Source: an uncultured Saprospirales bacterium (GTDB taxonomy: Bacteria > Bacteroidota > Bacteroidia > Chitinophagales > Saprospiraceae). Taken from it: 20,980 bases of DNA. The DNA lies in contig CALAZP010000009.1 of assembly GCA_937926355.1 (NCBI GenBank), positions 1 to 20,980 on the forward strand, written 5' to 3'. The position numbers were made by a program, and so were the translations under genes. Below the pieces are notes generated by a model that did no database searches, was not told the origin of the DNA, and worked only from the letters and a program-made list of their open reading frames with translations. Shown piece after piece: positions 7,117 through 15,130 of this stretch (the first letter of the stretch is position 1; every line of letters begins with the position of its first letter).

Positions 7117-9975
7117 ATGAATCAGAAAAAACCGTCTTTAATAGAGAAAATAGCGGAATCTCTTAGGATCATTCCGAACCTTCATCAACAGGAACCTGAT
7201 CCGGCAAATCGGATTACGGAACCAGGAGATTTAACGGGATTTCCCCCCATCGAGCAATGGGATCATTGGGAGGAATACGAGGCTACCTCTTGGCCCAAAA
7301 GAAATAAGCGCAATTATATGATTGTGCCTACCACTTGTTTTAATTGCGAATCTGCATGTGGGCTTACTGCATACATCGATAAGGAGGACATGACTGTTCG
7401 AAAGTTTGAAGGCAATCCTTATCACCCGGGTAGTCGGGGCAGGAATTGTGCAAAAGGACCTGCCACCATCAATCAGATAAAAGATACTGATCGAATTTTA
7501 TATCCTTTGAAGCGAGTTGGAAAGAGAGGAGAGGGCAAATGGGAAAGGGTAAGTTGGGGAGAAGCTCTAGACGATATTGCAGGAAAAATTAGAAAGGCCT
7601 TACAGGAAGGTAGAAATAATGAAATTGCTTATCATGTAGGGCGTCCCGGTCACGAGGGTTATATGGAGAGAGTGTTACAATCTTGGAACATCGATGGCCA
7701 TAACTCGCATACCAATATTTGTTCTTCTGGAGCGAGATTTGGGTATGCTATATGGTATGGCCATGACCGACCATCTCCTGATCATGCCAATGCCAAATTC
7801 ATCCTATTAATTTCTGCACATTTAGAAAGTGGGCACTATTTTAACCCCCATGCTCAAAGAATTATTGAAGCTAAAATGAAGGGCGCCAAGTTGGCTACCA
7901 TGGATCCAAGATTATCCAATACAGCTAGTATGTCTGATTATTGGATGCCCACTTATCCCGGTACTGAAGCTGCTGTTTTGTTGGCTATGGTTAAGATTAT
8001 TCTGGAGGAAGGGCTATACAATAGGGAATATTTGGAAAATTGGGTGAATTGGCAAGAGTATATGAGCGCTGTGAAAGGTGGACAGCCAGCTACTTTTGAG
8101 GGTTTCATTGAGGCCATGATTGAAGAATATGCAGCATACACACCAGAAATGGCGGAAAAAGAAAGTGGGGTACCTGCAGCAACTATAGTGGATGTGGCTC
8201 GTCAAATTGGAGAAGCTGGAAGTAGATTTGCAACGCATAATTGGCGAAGTGCATCGAGCGGAAATCTTGGTGGTTGGGCGGTTTCTCGTTGTTTACATTT
8301 TCTCAATGTAATTACGGGAAGTGTCGGTACACCAGGAGGAACGTCACCTAACTCTTGGAACAAATTTCATCCGAAAGTTTTCAGTTCTCCTTCCGGCCAA
8401 AAATTCTGGAACGAGCTCCATTTTCCGAAGGAATATCCATTGGCTTATTTTGAGATGAGTTTTTTATTGCCGCACTTTTTAAAAGAAAAGCGGGGTAAAA
8501 TGGATGTCTATTTTACTAGAGTTTTCAATCCTGTTTGGACTTATCCCGATGGTTTTTCATGGATGGAGGCCCTTTCAGATGAAAGCATGTTTGGGTGCCA
8601 CGTGGCATTAACGCCTACTTGGAATGAAACGGCTTTTTTCGCGGATTATGTCCTTCCAATGGGCTTAGCTAGTGAGCGGCACGATTTGAATAGTTACGAA
8701 ACGCATTCAGGGGTGTGGATAGCTTTCCGGCAACCTGTATTAAGAGCCGCTGCTGAAAGATTAGGCAAAAAGGTAGAGTTTACTTACGAAGCCAATCCAG
8801 GGCAGGTTTGGGAAGAAGACGAGTTTTGGATTGAACTATCATGGCGTATAGACCCAGATGGCAGTTTGGGTATCAAAAAGCATTTTATTTCTCCTTATCG
8901 GCCTGGAGAGAAGGTCAATATCAATGAGTATTATCAATATATTTTTGACCATACTAAGGGTTTACCAGAAAAGGCAGCTGAGGAAGGGATTTCCACCTTA
9001 GATTACATGAAGAAATACGGTGCTTTTGTAGTAGAGGAAACTTCCTACAACAAGCACTTAGAGGCCCTAAAACCAGAGGCTTTGGAGGGTTCGACAACAG
9101 ATCCTGGAACCGGAGTAGTGAGCAAAAATGGAAAGGCTATAGGTGTAGTGGTCAATGGTCAAGCGGTAGTCGGATTCCCTACGCCTTCTCGTAAAAACGA
9201 GTTTTATTCTCAGACCATGATTGATTGGAAATGGCCAGAATACGCTATTCCAACCTATATTAAGAGTCACATTCACGAGGATAATATGGATAGAAGTAAG
9301 GGAGATTATCCTTTAGTACCTACTTTCAGGTTACCTACTTTGATTCATTCCAGATCAGCCAATGCCAAATGGCTCTATGAAATATCCAATCAAAATCCAG
9401 TTTGGATGCACCCCGAGGACGCGGGTAAATTTGGATTCCAAACGGGAGATTTAGTGAAGATTAATACTGAAATTGGCTATTTTATTGATAAAGTTTGGGT
9501 TACCGAAGGAATGAAACCTGGTATAGTTGCTTGTTCTCACCACTTAGGTAGATGGAGAAGGCCTCAGGATGCCAAGGGCAATCGTTGGGGAGTTAATACT
9601 GTTAAAATTGATAATGATGGGAAGGGCGGTTGGAAGATGCAAACTATCGAGGGAATCAAACCATACCGTAGTGATGATCCTGATAGCAGCAGAATATTCT
9701 GGGCGGATGGAGGAGTGCACCAAAATATAACTTTCCCAGTACATCCAGATCCTATTAGCGGGATGCATTGTTGGCATCAAAAGGTGAGAATTGAAGTGCC
9801 TGATGCCAAGGACAAGTACGGAGATGTATTTGTAGATACCAATAAATCATTTGAGGTATATAAAAAGTGGTTGGCTATGGCGAGACCTGCTCCTGGTCCA
9901 AATGGTTTGCGAAGACCACTATGGATGAAACGGGCATTCAAACCAGACGAGTCAACTTATTATATTAAGGATTAG
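7117..9975 (+). CDS. Cytoplasmic molybdopterin oxidoreductase, SoeA-like (likely sulfite dehydrogenase catalytic subunit)
   Basis: 952 residues from the ATG at 7117. A TTG at 7084 would only add an overlap with the upstream gene. The N-terminal [4Fe-4S] motif is Cys74, Cys77, Cys81 and Cys111 (CFNCESACG, then GRNCAKG). Cys202 in SHTNICSSGARFGYA is the probable molybdenum ligand, as in the Psr/Phs/Soe branch of the DMSO reductase family. A C-terminal molydopterin-dinucleotide-binding domain is visible from about residue 720 (PLVPTFRLPTLIHSRSANAKW). There is no twin-arginine signal, unlike exported polysulfide, thiosulfate or tetrathionate reductases. This and the sulfur neighbours favour a SoeA-like enzyme oxidising sulfite to sulfate in the cytoplasm and feeding quinone. 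Substrate is inferred. Confidence 0.85.
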   Translation: MNQKKPSLIEKIAESLRIIPNLHQQEPDPANRITEPGDLTGFPPIEQWDHWEEYEATSWPKRNKRNYMIVPTTCFNCESACGLTAYIDKEDMTVRKFEGNPYHPGSRGRNCAKGPATINQIKDTDRILYPLKRVGKRGEGKWERVSWGEALDDIAGKIRKALQEGRNNEIAYHVGRPGHEGYMERVLQSWNIDGHNSHTNICSSGARFGYAIWYGHDRPSPDHANAKFILLISAHLESGHYFNPHAQRIIEAKMKGAKLATMDPRLSNTASMSDYWMPTYPGTEAAVLLAMVKIILEEGLYNREYLENWVNWQEYMSAVKGGQPATFEGFIEAMIEEYAAYTPEMAEKESGVPAATIVDVARQIGEAGSRFATHNWRSASSGNLGGWAVSRCLHFLNVITGSVGTPGGTSPNSWNKFHPKVFSSPSGQKFWNELHFPKEYPLAYFEMSFLLPHFLKEKRGKMDVYFTRVFNPVWTYPDGFSWMEALSDESMFGCHVALTPTWNETAFFADYVLPMGLASERHDLNSYETHSGVWIAFRQPVLRAAAERLGKKVEFTYEANPGQVWEEDEFWIELSWRIDPDGSLGIKKHFISPYRPGEKVNINEYYQYIFDHTKGLPEKAAEEGISTLDYMKKYGAFVVEETSYNKHLEALKPEALEGSTTDPGTGVVSKNGKAIGVVVNGQAVVGFPTPSRKNEFYSQTMIDWKWPEYAIPTYIKSHIHEDNMDRSKGDYPLVPTFRLPTLIHSRSANAKWLYEISNQNPVWMHPEDAGKFGFQTGDLVKINTEIGYFIDKVWVTEGMKPGIVACSHHLGRWRRPQDAKGNRWGVNTVKIDNDGKGGWKMQTIEGIKPYRSDDPDSSRIFWADGGVHQNITFPVHPDPISGMHCWHQKVRIEVPDAKDKYGDVFVDTNKSFEVYKKWLAMARPAPGPNGLRRPLWMKRAFKPDESTYYIKD

Positions 9976-10775
9976 TTTTGATTCGGAGCTATTAATTGGG
10001 CAAGAGATTTGAACCTGTTTTCATATTTCTTGCCTTCTTTTTTTCCAAGTAAGTATAATTCGTTGGCTTTTTGAATGTCAAAAAGGGAATATTGATCTGT
10101 TCCTTCGGGTGTGATATATAAATCACAATTTTCTCTGGCTTGAATAGTTTGGTATCTACTCATCAATTCAAAAGACCGCTTAATCACACTAATAGCAGTT
10201 TGAAGATCCCTCTCCTTTACAGCCACTACAGGATTTACATCAATTCCAATTAAATATTTACAAGAATTTCTAATGATATTGGCTGGAACATTATTAAAAA
10301 TGCCACCATCTACATAAGGCCGATTTTCAATTATTACCGGTTCGAATACACCAGGAAATGCAGCAGATGCTAAAACCGCTTTTACGATATTCCCCTTTTC
10401 AATTACCCGTTCTTCACCAGCTAATAAATCGGTAGTGACGACTTTTAGTTGAATAGGTAATTCTTCAAAATTTTCAAAAGGAACAAATTTGAGAAAAGCT
10501 TCGATAAATTTTTCTGGATCTAAAAGCCCCGCCTTAGACATGGCAAATTTAGACCAATGGAAAAACGTGGTGCTGGTAAAAAAATCCATCATTTGTTGGG
10601 GGCTATTGCCCGCTGCTAATAAAGCAGCTACAATAGCGCCTCCACTGGTTCCGGAAACGATATTTGGGCTTATACCAATATCCATCATCACTTCGATTAT
10701 CCCCACCTGAGCCACCGTCCTTACCCCACCTCCAGATAGGGCAAGGCCAAAATTAAAACCGGCAGCATGATTCAT
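9972..10775 (-). CDS. Patatin-like phospholipase (RssA-type)
   Basis: 267 residues, single patatin domain. The oxyanion loop is SGGGVRT at residues 14-20, the nucleophile elbow GTSGG gives Ser44, and the dyad aspartate is Asp156 in YVDGGIFNN. These are the marks of a serine lipid acyl hydrolase. After the oxyanion loop the usual GxAHxG histidine is Gln (VAQVG), a small departure. There is no signal peptide, so it is likely cytoplasmic. Its stop codon overlaps that of the convergent oxidoreductase by four bases. No sulfur role is evident. Confidence 0.9.
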   Translation of the reverse strand: MNHAAGFNFGLALSGGGVRTVAQVGIIEVMMDIGISPNIVSGTSGGAIVAALLAAGNSPQQMMDFFTSTTFFHWSKFAMSKAGLLDPEKFIEAFLKFVPFENFEELPIQLKVVTTDLLAGEERVIEKGNIVKAVLASAAFPGVFEPVIIENRPYVDGGIFNNVPANIIRNSCKYLIGIDVNPVVAVKERDLQTAISVIKRSFELMSRYQTIQARENCDLYITPEGTDQYSLFDIQKANELYLLGKKEGKKYENRFKSLAQLIAPNQN

Positions 10776-10828
10776 AATCTTGAATTTTATGATTATTTTT
10801 AAATATCAACTGCGTAAAAATGGTTTAA

Positions 10829-11194
10829 ATGGGCTTGGGAAAAAATATATGTGAAGTCAATAGGTGGCAGCTGTGGAAAAGTAAAATTAACAATTTGGAA
10901 GCAGCAAGATTTATAAAGACTGCAGAAATAATTCCTAATGCTGTCTTTTTGGATGTAAGAACCGACCAAGAATGGAAGCACCAACCAGTATCTTTCCACC
11001 ATACTCTACAACTTAATTATCTAGGACCTCAATTTTTGGAAAAATTTGAATCATTAGACCCCCAGTTTGCTTATTTCGTTTTTTGTAGAACTGGAAGAAG
11101 GAGTATAAGGGTTTGTGCTCTGCTATTTAATGCTGGATTTAAAGAAATCTATAATTTAGATGGAGGGTTATTGGCCTTAAATTCCCTTAAGTGA
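10829..11194 (+). CDS. Single-domain rhodanese (sulfurtransferase)
   Basis: 121 residues. After about 35 poorly conserved residues, a rhodanese domain begins at VFLDVRT (39-45). It ends with the active loop CRTGRRS (Cys86 to Ser92), complete with the persulfide-carrying cysteine and a doubly basic loop, and IYNLDGGLLAL. The ATG at 10829 is the only usable start: an in-frame ATG at 10820 is cut off after two codons. It is cytoplasmic by lack of a signal. It starts 53 bases from the divergent patatin and is followed after 55 bases by SulP 2, with which it may be cotranscribed. It would transfer sulfane sulfur to an acceptor such as a thiol or cyanide; the acceptor is unknown. Confidence 0.87.
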   Translation: MGLGKNICEVNRWQLWKSKINNLEAARFIKTAEIIPNAVFLDVRTDQEWKHQPVSFHHTLQLNYLGPQFLEKFESLDPQFAYFVFCRTGRRSIRVCALLFNAGFKEIYNLDGGLLALNSLK

Positions 11195-11205
11195 ATTGGG
11201 TCACA
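11190..11205 (+). promoter_or_regulatory. CRP/FNR-type dyad before SulP 2
   Basis: AGTGA-ATTGGG-TCACA differs at one position from the CRP-type consensus TGTGA-N6-TCACA. It overlaps the stop codon of the upstream rhodanese and lies 44 bases before the SulP 2 start. Its arms are identical to those of the dyad at 18371. A weak -7 match, TACCTTCG, is at 11227-11234. Functional status is inferred from recurrence. Confidence 0.45.
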
Positions 11206-11249
11206 AATCTTATCAACTGGCCTTATTACCTTCGGCAAAAATAAAATAA

Positions 11250-12968
11250 ATGATTCTGCGTAAAATATTTCCTTTTTTGGATTGGGTTAAAGGCTACACT
11301 AGTCAACAATTTCAAGGAGACCTTTCAGCAGGTTTAACTGTTGGAGTCATGCTGATTCCTCAAGGCATGGCCTATGCTATGATTGCTGGACTACCCCCTA
11401 TATATGGTTTGTATTCTGCAACTCTACCTTTGATTATTTATGCCTTAATGGGAACATCCCGACAGCTAGCTGTTGGACCAGTGGCGATGGTGTCTCTATT
11501 AACTGCCTCTGGCATCAGTACCCTTGTTGAACAAGGAACAGATGCTTTTATCCAATATGCTATTGTGTTGGCATTAATGGTAGGAATTATTCAATTTTTA
11601 TTAGGGTTATTTAGGTTGGGTTTTTTGGTTAATTTTTTATCCCATCCGGTAATTAGTGGATTTACCTCGGCAGCTGCCTTAATTATAGGTCTATCCCAAT
11701 TACAGCACCTCATGGGGGTAAAATTACCTCGAAGCCATCATATTCACGTGATTTTACAGGAAGCTATTAAAGCGCTACCTTCCATCAACGGGCTAACGGT
11801 ATTGATTGGTTTGATAGGAATTGCCCTTATTTTAACGGTGAAAAAATATTTTAAATCCGTTCCTGGACAATTGGTAGCTGTTGTTTTCGGAATATTAGCA
11901 GTTTGGGGCCTAGGACTCACCGAATATGGCGTTTTGATTCTCGGAGAAGTGCCCAAAGGATTGCCGCAAATGGGCGTTCCTATATTTAACTTGGAATTGA
12001 TTCAAGAATTATTTCCTATAGCCTTAGCCATCTCATTGGTCAGTTTCATGGAAAGTATTGCTGTAGCTAAAGCGATTCAAGCCAGGCATAAAAATTATAA
12101 AGTCATCCCCAATCAGGAATTAATCTCACTGGGGTTGGCCAATATTGGCGGTTCCTTTTTCCAATCATTCCCTGTAACTGGGGGTTTTTCTAGAACGGCA
12201 GTCAATGATCAGGCGGGAGCTAAAACAGGATTGGCTGCCATAATTAGTGCGGCACTCATCATTTTAACCCTGCTTTTTTTAACCCCATTATTTTATTACC
12301 TACCCAAAGCAATCCTAGCCAGTGTAATTATGGTAGCAGTCTTTGGATTGATAGATTATAAAGAAGCCCAACACCTTTGGCACAGCAATAAAACAGATTT
12401 CGCTATGCTTCTAACCACTTTTGTAGCTACCTTAGGTTTGGGTATTGAGCAAGGAATTGGTATAGGTGTTATTCTCTCTTTGGCATTATTAATTTTTAAG
12501 ACCACTCGCCCACATATAGCCATCCTGGGAAAAGTTCCCGATTCAAGATTTTATAGGAATACCGATCGCTTTGATAACCTAGAAGTAAGACCGGATGTGA
12601 TGATTTTGAGATTTGATGCTCAATTATACTTCGCCAACATTAATTATTTCAGAGCTAAAGTTGATGAATTTGCTGAACAAAAGGGAAAAGGGTTGAAGAT
12701 GATCATCATCAATGCAGAAAGCATTAATAATATGGATAGTAGTGCAGTCAAAGCGGTGGAGGATATGGTTATGGATTATCGAGCACAAGGCATTGAATTT
12801 GCCTTTGCAAGCGTAAAAGGACCTGTTAGAGATGCAATGAGTAAAGCTCACCTGATTGAAAAAATTGGAGAAAATCATTTCTTTATGAGTATTCAAGACG
12901 CTATTGATGATTATGACCAAACCACCAGTCAGAAATTTGACGGGTATACTACTCAGGCCAATTCCTAA
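11250..12968 (+). CDS. SulP-family anion transporter with STAS domain (copy 2)
   Basis: 572 residues, a close paralogue of the transporter at 3718; long blocks such as FRLGFLVNFLSHPVISGFT are identical. The membrane domain (about 20-410) has the signature GLTVGVMLIPQGMAYAMIAGLPPIYGLY. The STAS domain carries MDSSA at residues 495-499, with its serines at 497-498 exactly as in copy 1. A C-terminal tail after the STAS domain is about 20 residues longer. It likely carries sulfate or another anion across the inner membrane. It is preceded by a rhodanese gene and a CRP/FNR-type dyad, whereas copy 1 has the other dyad type, so the two copies may respond to different signals. Confidence 0.93.
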   Translation: MILRKIFPFLDWVKGYTSQQFQGDLSAGLTVGVMLIPQGMAYAMIAGLPPIYGLYSATLPLIIYALMGTSRQLAVGPVAMVSLLTASGISTLVEQGTDAFIQYAIVLALMVGIIQFLLGLFRLGFLVNFLSHPVISGFTSAAALIIGLSQLQHLMGVKLPRSHHIHVILQEAIKALPSINGLTVLIGLIGIALILTVKKYFKSVPGQLVAVVFGILAVWGLGLTEYGVLILGEVPKGLPQMGVPIFNLELIQELFPIALAISLVSFMESIAVAKAIQARHKNYKVIPNQELISLGLANIGGSFFQSFPVTGGFSRTAVNDQAGAKTGLAAIISAALIILTLLFLTPLFYYLPKAILASVIMVAVFGLIDYKEAQHLWHSNKTDFAMLLTTFVATLGLGIEQGIGIGVILSLALLIFKTTRPHIAILGKVPDSRFYRNTDRFDNLEVRPDVMILRFDAQLYFANINYFRAKVDEFAEQKGKGLKMIIINAESINNMDSSAVKAVEDMVMDYRAQGIEFAFASVKGPVRDAMSKAHLIEKIGENHFFMSIQDAIDDYDQTTSQKFDGYTTQANS

Positions 12969-13200
12969 ACAGATTGAATTAGTCACCTCTATCCCTATTG
13001 GCTTAGGAGGGCTTTAAATTTTTTTGAATAGTAGTCATGCTAATCAATAGGCTTAGTAGCAGGCATTAAACTTTAAAGGATTATAACGGGTAAATTACTT
13101 AATCTCACATCTATTTATCAGATATTATAAATCATATCAAAGGGTATTGAATGATTGATGAAAGATTAAATTAAAAATCAATTTCTCTTTTTTTTATTAA

Positions 13201-13216
13201 TGTGATACAAATCACG
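13201..13216 (+). promoter_or_regulatory. CRP/FNR-type operator before the rhodanese-CstB gene group
   Basis: TGTGA-TACAAA-TCACG matches TGTGA-N6-TCACA at nine of ten arm positions. It lies directly upstream of the -33 box of the 13274 promoter. If transcription starts a few bases after the -7 box, the dyad centre falls near -41, the position from which activators of this family usually contact polymerase. Confidence 0.6.
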
Positions 13217-13217
13217 A

Positions 13218-13246
13218 TTTGTGTGTAAGCCACTCCATTATTTTTG
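13218..13246 (+). promoter_or_regulatory. Bacteroidota-type promoter of the 13274 rhodanese
   Basis: TTTG (13218-13221) and TATTTTTG (13239-13246) are 17 bases apart; the -7 box matches TAnnTTTG exactly. The ATG follows 27 bases after the -7 box. This is the best promoter match in the window. Confidence 0.68.
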
Positions 13247-13273
13247 TGTTAATAAATTTAAAAAAACACAAAA

Positions 13274-13561
13274 ATGAACTTAGTAGAATTACTTAAAAAC
13301 GAGAGTGCTACGCTAATCGATGTTAGAGAACCGTATGAATTTAATCATGGACACAATCAAGGTGCGATTAACATTCCACTTAATCAGGTTCTTGGAAGAA
13401 GCGAAGAAATTGCAAAAATGAGTAAACCCCTCATTTTAGTTTGCCAAAGTGGAAATAGAAGTGGCATGGCAGTTTCTATGCTTAAGGCTAAAGGAATTGA
13501 TGATATTTATAATGGAGGCTCTTTCAATGATGTAGAAATGGCAAAAATGCAAACCGCTTAA
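13274..13561 (+). CDS. Small single-domain rhodanese
   Basis: 95 residues, made up almost entirely of one rhodanese domain. It has the LIDVREPYEF opening (14-23), IPLNQV and the active loop CQSGNRS (Cys57 to Ser63) followed by SMLKAKGIDDIYNGGSF. All catalytic features are present, and no signal peptide is seen, so it is a cytoplasmic sulfurtransferase of the GlpE/PspE size class. It heads the group of CstB-like dioxygenase and DUF2892-like protein, 99 bases before the former. It likely passes sulfane sulfur to or from a low-molecular-weight thiol that the dioxygenase then uses. Its own promoter and CRP/FNR-type dyad suggest control by redox or a diffusible ligand. Confidence 0.92.
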   Translation: MNLVELLKNESATLIDVREPYEFNHGHNQGAINIPLNQVLGRSEEIAKMSKPLILVCQSGNRSGMAVSMLKAKGIDDIYNGGSFNDVEMAKMQTA

Positions 13562-13602
13562 TAGGTGGGTATTTGAAGCTAATCCAAACAAGTAAACATA
13601 TT

Positions 13603-13634
13603 TTTGGATATATGATAAAATATTCATATTTTCA
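13603..13634 (+). promoter_or_regulatory. Promoter with operator dyad before the CstB-like gene
   Basis: TTTG (13603-13606) and a partial -7 box TATTTTCA (13627-13634) are 20 bases apart. Between them lies ATATGAT-AAAATA-TTCATAT (13610-13629), the same dyad as at 5426 with one arm mismatch. The right arm shares its last two-plus bases with the -7 box in the same phase. This suggests a second promoter inside the group, repressed by the same factor as the SoeBC-like gene. Confidence 0.55.
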
Positions 13635-13660
13635 TTTGTTTATTTAAAAAATTATTAGTT

Positions 13661-15112
13661 ATGAAAGTTGAGCAAATTTATACCGGATGTTTGGCGGAAG
13701 CCGCTTATTACATTGAAAGTGAAGGCGAAGCTGTTATTATTGATCCATTGAGGGAGACTCGTCCTTATCTTGAAAAGTTAAAAAAAGAGGGGGCTAAACT
13801 TAAATATATTTTTGAAACCCATTTTCATGCAGATTTTGTTTCAGGACATATAGATTTAGCCAAGAATACTGGTGCAACCATAGTATATGGTCCAAATGCT
13901 GAAACCACTTTCGAAAAGCACGGGGCAGCAGATGGAGAAATGATTAAGGTGGGTAAAATAACTTTTAAAGTTCTTCATACGCCGGGACATACTCCAGAAA
14001 GTACTACTTATTTGCTTGTTGATGAGTCTGGACAACCGCATTCCATTTTTACTGGAGATACCTTATTTATAGGTGATGTTGGAAGACCAGATCTGGCTCA
14101 AAAATCAGGATCGGTTACAAAAGAAGATTTAGCAGGTTGGCTATATGACAGTTTGAGAAGTAAAATCATGACCTTACCAGATGAGGTGATCGTCTATCCC
14201 GCTCACGGTGCAGGTTCCGCCTGCGGCAAAAGTATGAGCAGTGAAACTTTCGATACACTAGGTAATCAGAAAAAAAATAACTATGCGCTCAGGGCTGATA
14301 TGACGCGGGAAGAATTCATCAAAGAGGTAACGGATGGGTTATTGCCCCCACCTCAGTATTTTGCTAAGAATGCAAAATTGAATAAAATGGGATATGGAAG
14401 TATTGACGAGGTTTTAGACAGAGGCGCCAAGGCATTATCTCCTGGTGACTTTGAAAAGACGGTAGAAAATGAAGGAGCTTTAATGCTCGATACCAGGTCA
14501 ATTGAAGATTTTAAAGCCGGATTCATCCCTAATTCTATTTTTATTGGCCTGGATGGTGATTTTGCACCTTGGGTTGGTGCTTTAATCGTTGATTTACAGC
14601 AACCTATCGTGTTGATTGTGGATAAAGGTAGGGAGGAAGAAGCTGTTACCAGATTAGCCAGGGTGGGCTATGACAATACCTTGGGATATTTAAATGGTGG
14701 TATGGAAGCCTGGAAAGCTGAGGGTAAGGAAGTGGATCAAATTGAAACGGTTACTGCTGATCAATTGAGCCAGAGGATGGCTAATGGAGAGGCAACTCAT
14801 ATTTTAGACGTAAGGAAGCCAACGGAATTTTTGTCTCAGCATATTGAAAACGCTACTAACTTCCCGTTGGACTATATCAACAACAATATGAAGCGATTAA
14901 GCAGGAGTGAAACCTACTATTTGCATTGTTTGGGGGGATATAGGTCATTAATTGCAGCTTCAATTTTAAAATCCAGAGGGCTAGACCAAATCGTCGACAT
15001 TAAAGATGGTTGGAGAGCCATTGAGCAGTCTGATACTCCTAAAACGGGCTATCAATGCCCAACAACAATTTCTCAAGAGTTGATTGAAAAGGCCATCGAG
15101 GCAGTTGTATAA
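13661..15112 (+). CDS. CstB-like persulfide dioxygenase: metallo-beta-lactamase domain, inactive rhodanese, active rhodanese
   Basis: 483 residues in three parts. Residues 1-235 form an ETHE1-type metallo-beta-lactamase domain with THFHADFVSGH (His54, His56, Asp58), His110, Asp133 and His182. In ETHE1 relatives, the positions of His54, His110 and Asp133 bind one iron that oxidises a thiol persulfide to sulfite. Residues 265-355 form a rhodanese fold in which the catalytic cysteine is Asp321 (VDKGREEEA), so it should be inactive. Residues 365-475 form a second rhodanese with the complete loop CLGGYRS (Cys423). This order is that of staphylococcal CstB, a persulfide dioxygenase-sulfurtransferase. 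It is cytoplasmic. It probably makes sulfite and, with a persulfide and the rhodanese, thiosulfate. Confidence 0.92.
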   Translation: MKVEQIYTGCLAEAAYYIESEGEAVIIDPLRETRPYLEKLKKEGAKLKYIFETHFHADFVSGHIDLAKNTGATIVYGPNAETTFEKHGAADGEMIKVGKITFKVLHTPGHTPESTTYLLVDESGQPHSIFTGDTLFIGDVGRPDLAQKSGSVTKEDLAGWLYDSLRSKIMTLPDEVIVYPAHGAGSACGKSMSSETFDTLGNQKKNNYALRADMTREEFIKEVTDGLLPPPQYFAKNAKLNKMGYGSIDEVLDRGAKALSPGDFEKTVENEGALMLDTRSIEDFKAGFIPNSIFIGLDGDFAPWVGALIVDLQQPIVLIVDKGREEEAVTRLARVGYDNTLGYLNGGMEAWKAEGKEVDQIETVTADQLSQRMANGEATHILDVRKPTEFLSQHIENATNFPLDYINNNMKRLSRSETYYLHCLGGYRSLIAASILKSRGLDQIVDIKDGWRAIEQSDTPKTGYQCPTTISQELIEKAIEAVV

Positions 15113-15130
15113 AAGATAATACTGCAATAA

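Larger units (their letters stand above)
12969..13273 (+). other. Intergenic region, 305 bases, promoter at its right end
   Basis: No gene is seen here. The left part has a weak hairpin that could help end SulP 2 transcription: CCTCTA at 12986-12991 with TAGGAGG at 13004-13010, one bulged base, then a T-rich run ending at 13025. CCTATTG near 12994 is repeated in inverted form as CAATAGG near 13045, and GGCTTAG occurs twice, at 13000 and 13050. The middle is plain AT-rich sequence. The right end holds a CRP/FNR-type dyad and a good promoter, listed separately. Confidence 0.6.

Noticed and set aside
5484..9975. Reading the complex as an exported polysulfide or thiosulfate reductase (PsrABC/PhsABC)
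   Set aside because: The catalytic subunit has no twin-arginine signal, and the neighbours favour oxidation of sulfite. The call stays SoeABC-like with the substrate inferred.
12624..12986. 120-codon open frame on the minus strand inside SulP 2
   Set aside because: It lies opposite a strongly conserved STAS domain, its protein has no recognisable domain, and it is Cys/His/Ile-rich as expected for a reverse-frame shadow.
12986..13025. Firm terminator after SulP 2
   Set aside because: The stem is short with a bulge and the T run does not follow directly, so it is only mentioned in the intergenic entry.
13110..13140. GATAT-N8-ATATC inverted repeat as another regulatory dyad
   Set aside because: Its arms and spacing do not match either recurring family, and such repeats are expected by chance in AT-rich sequence.
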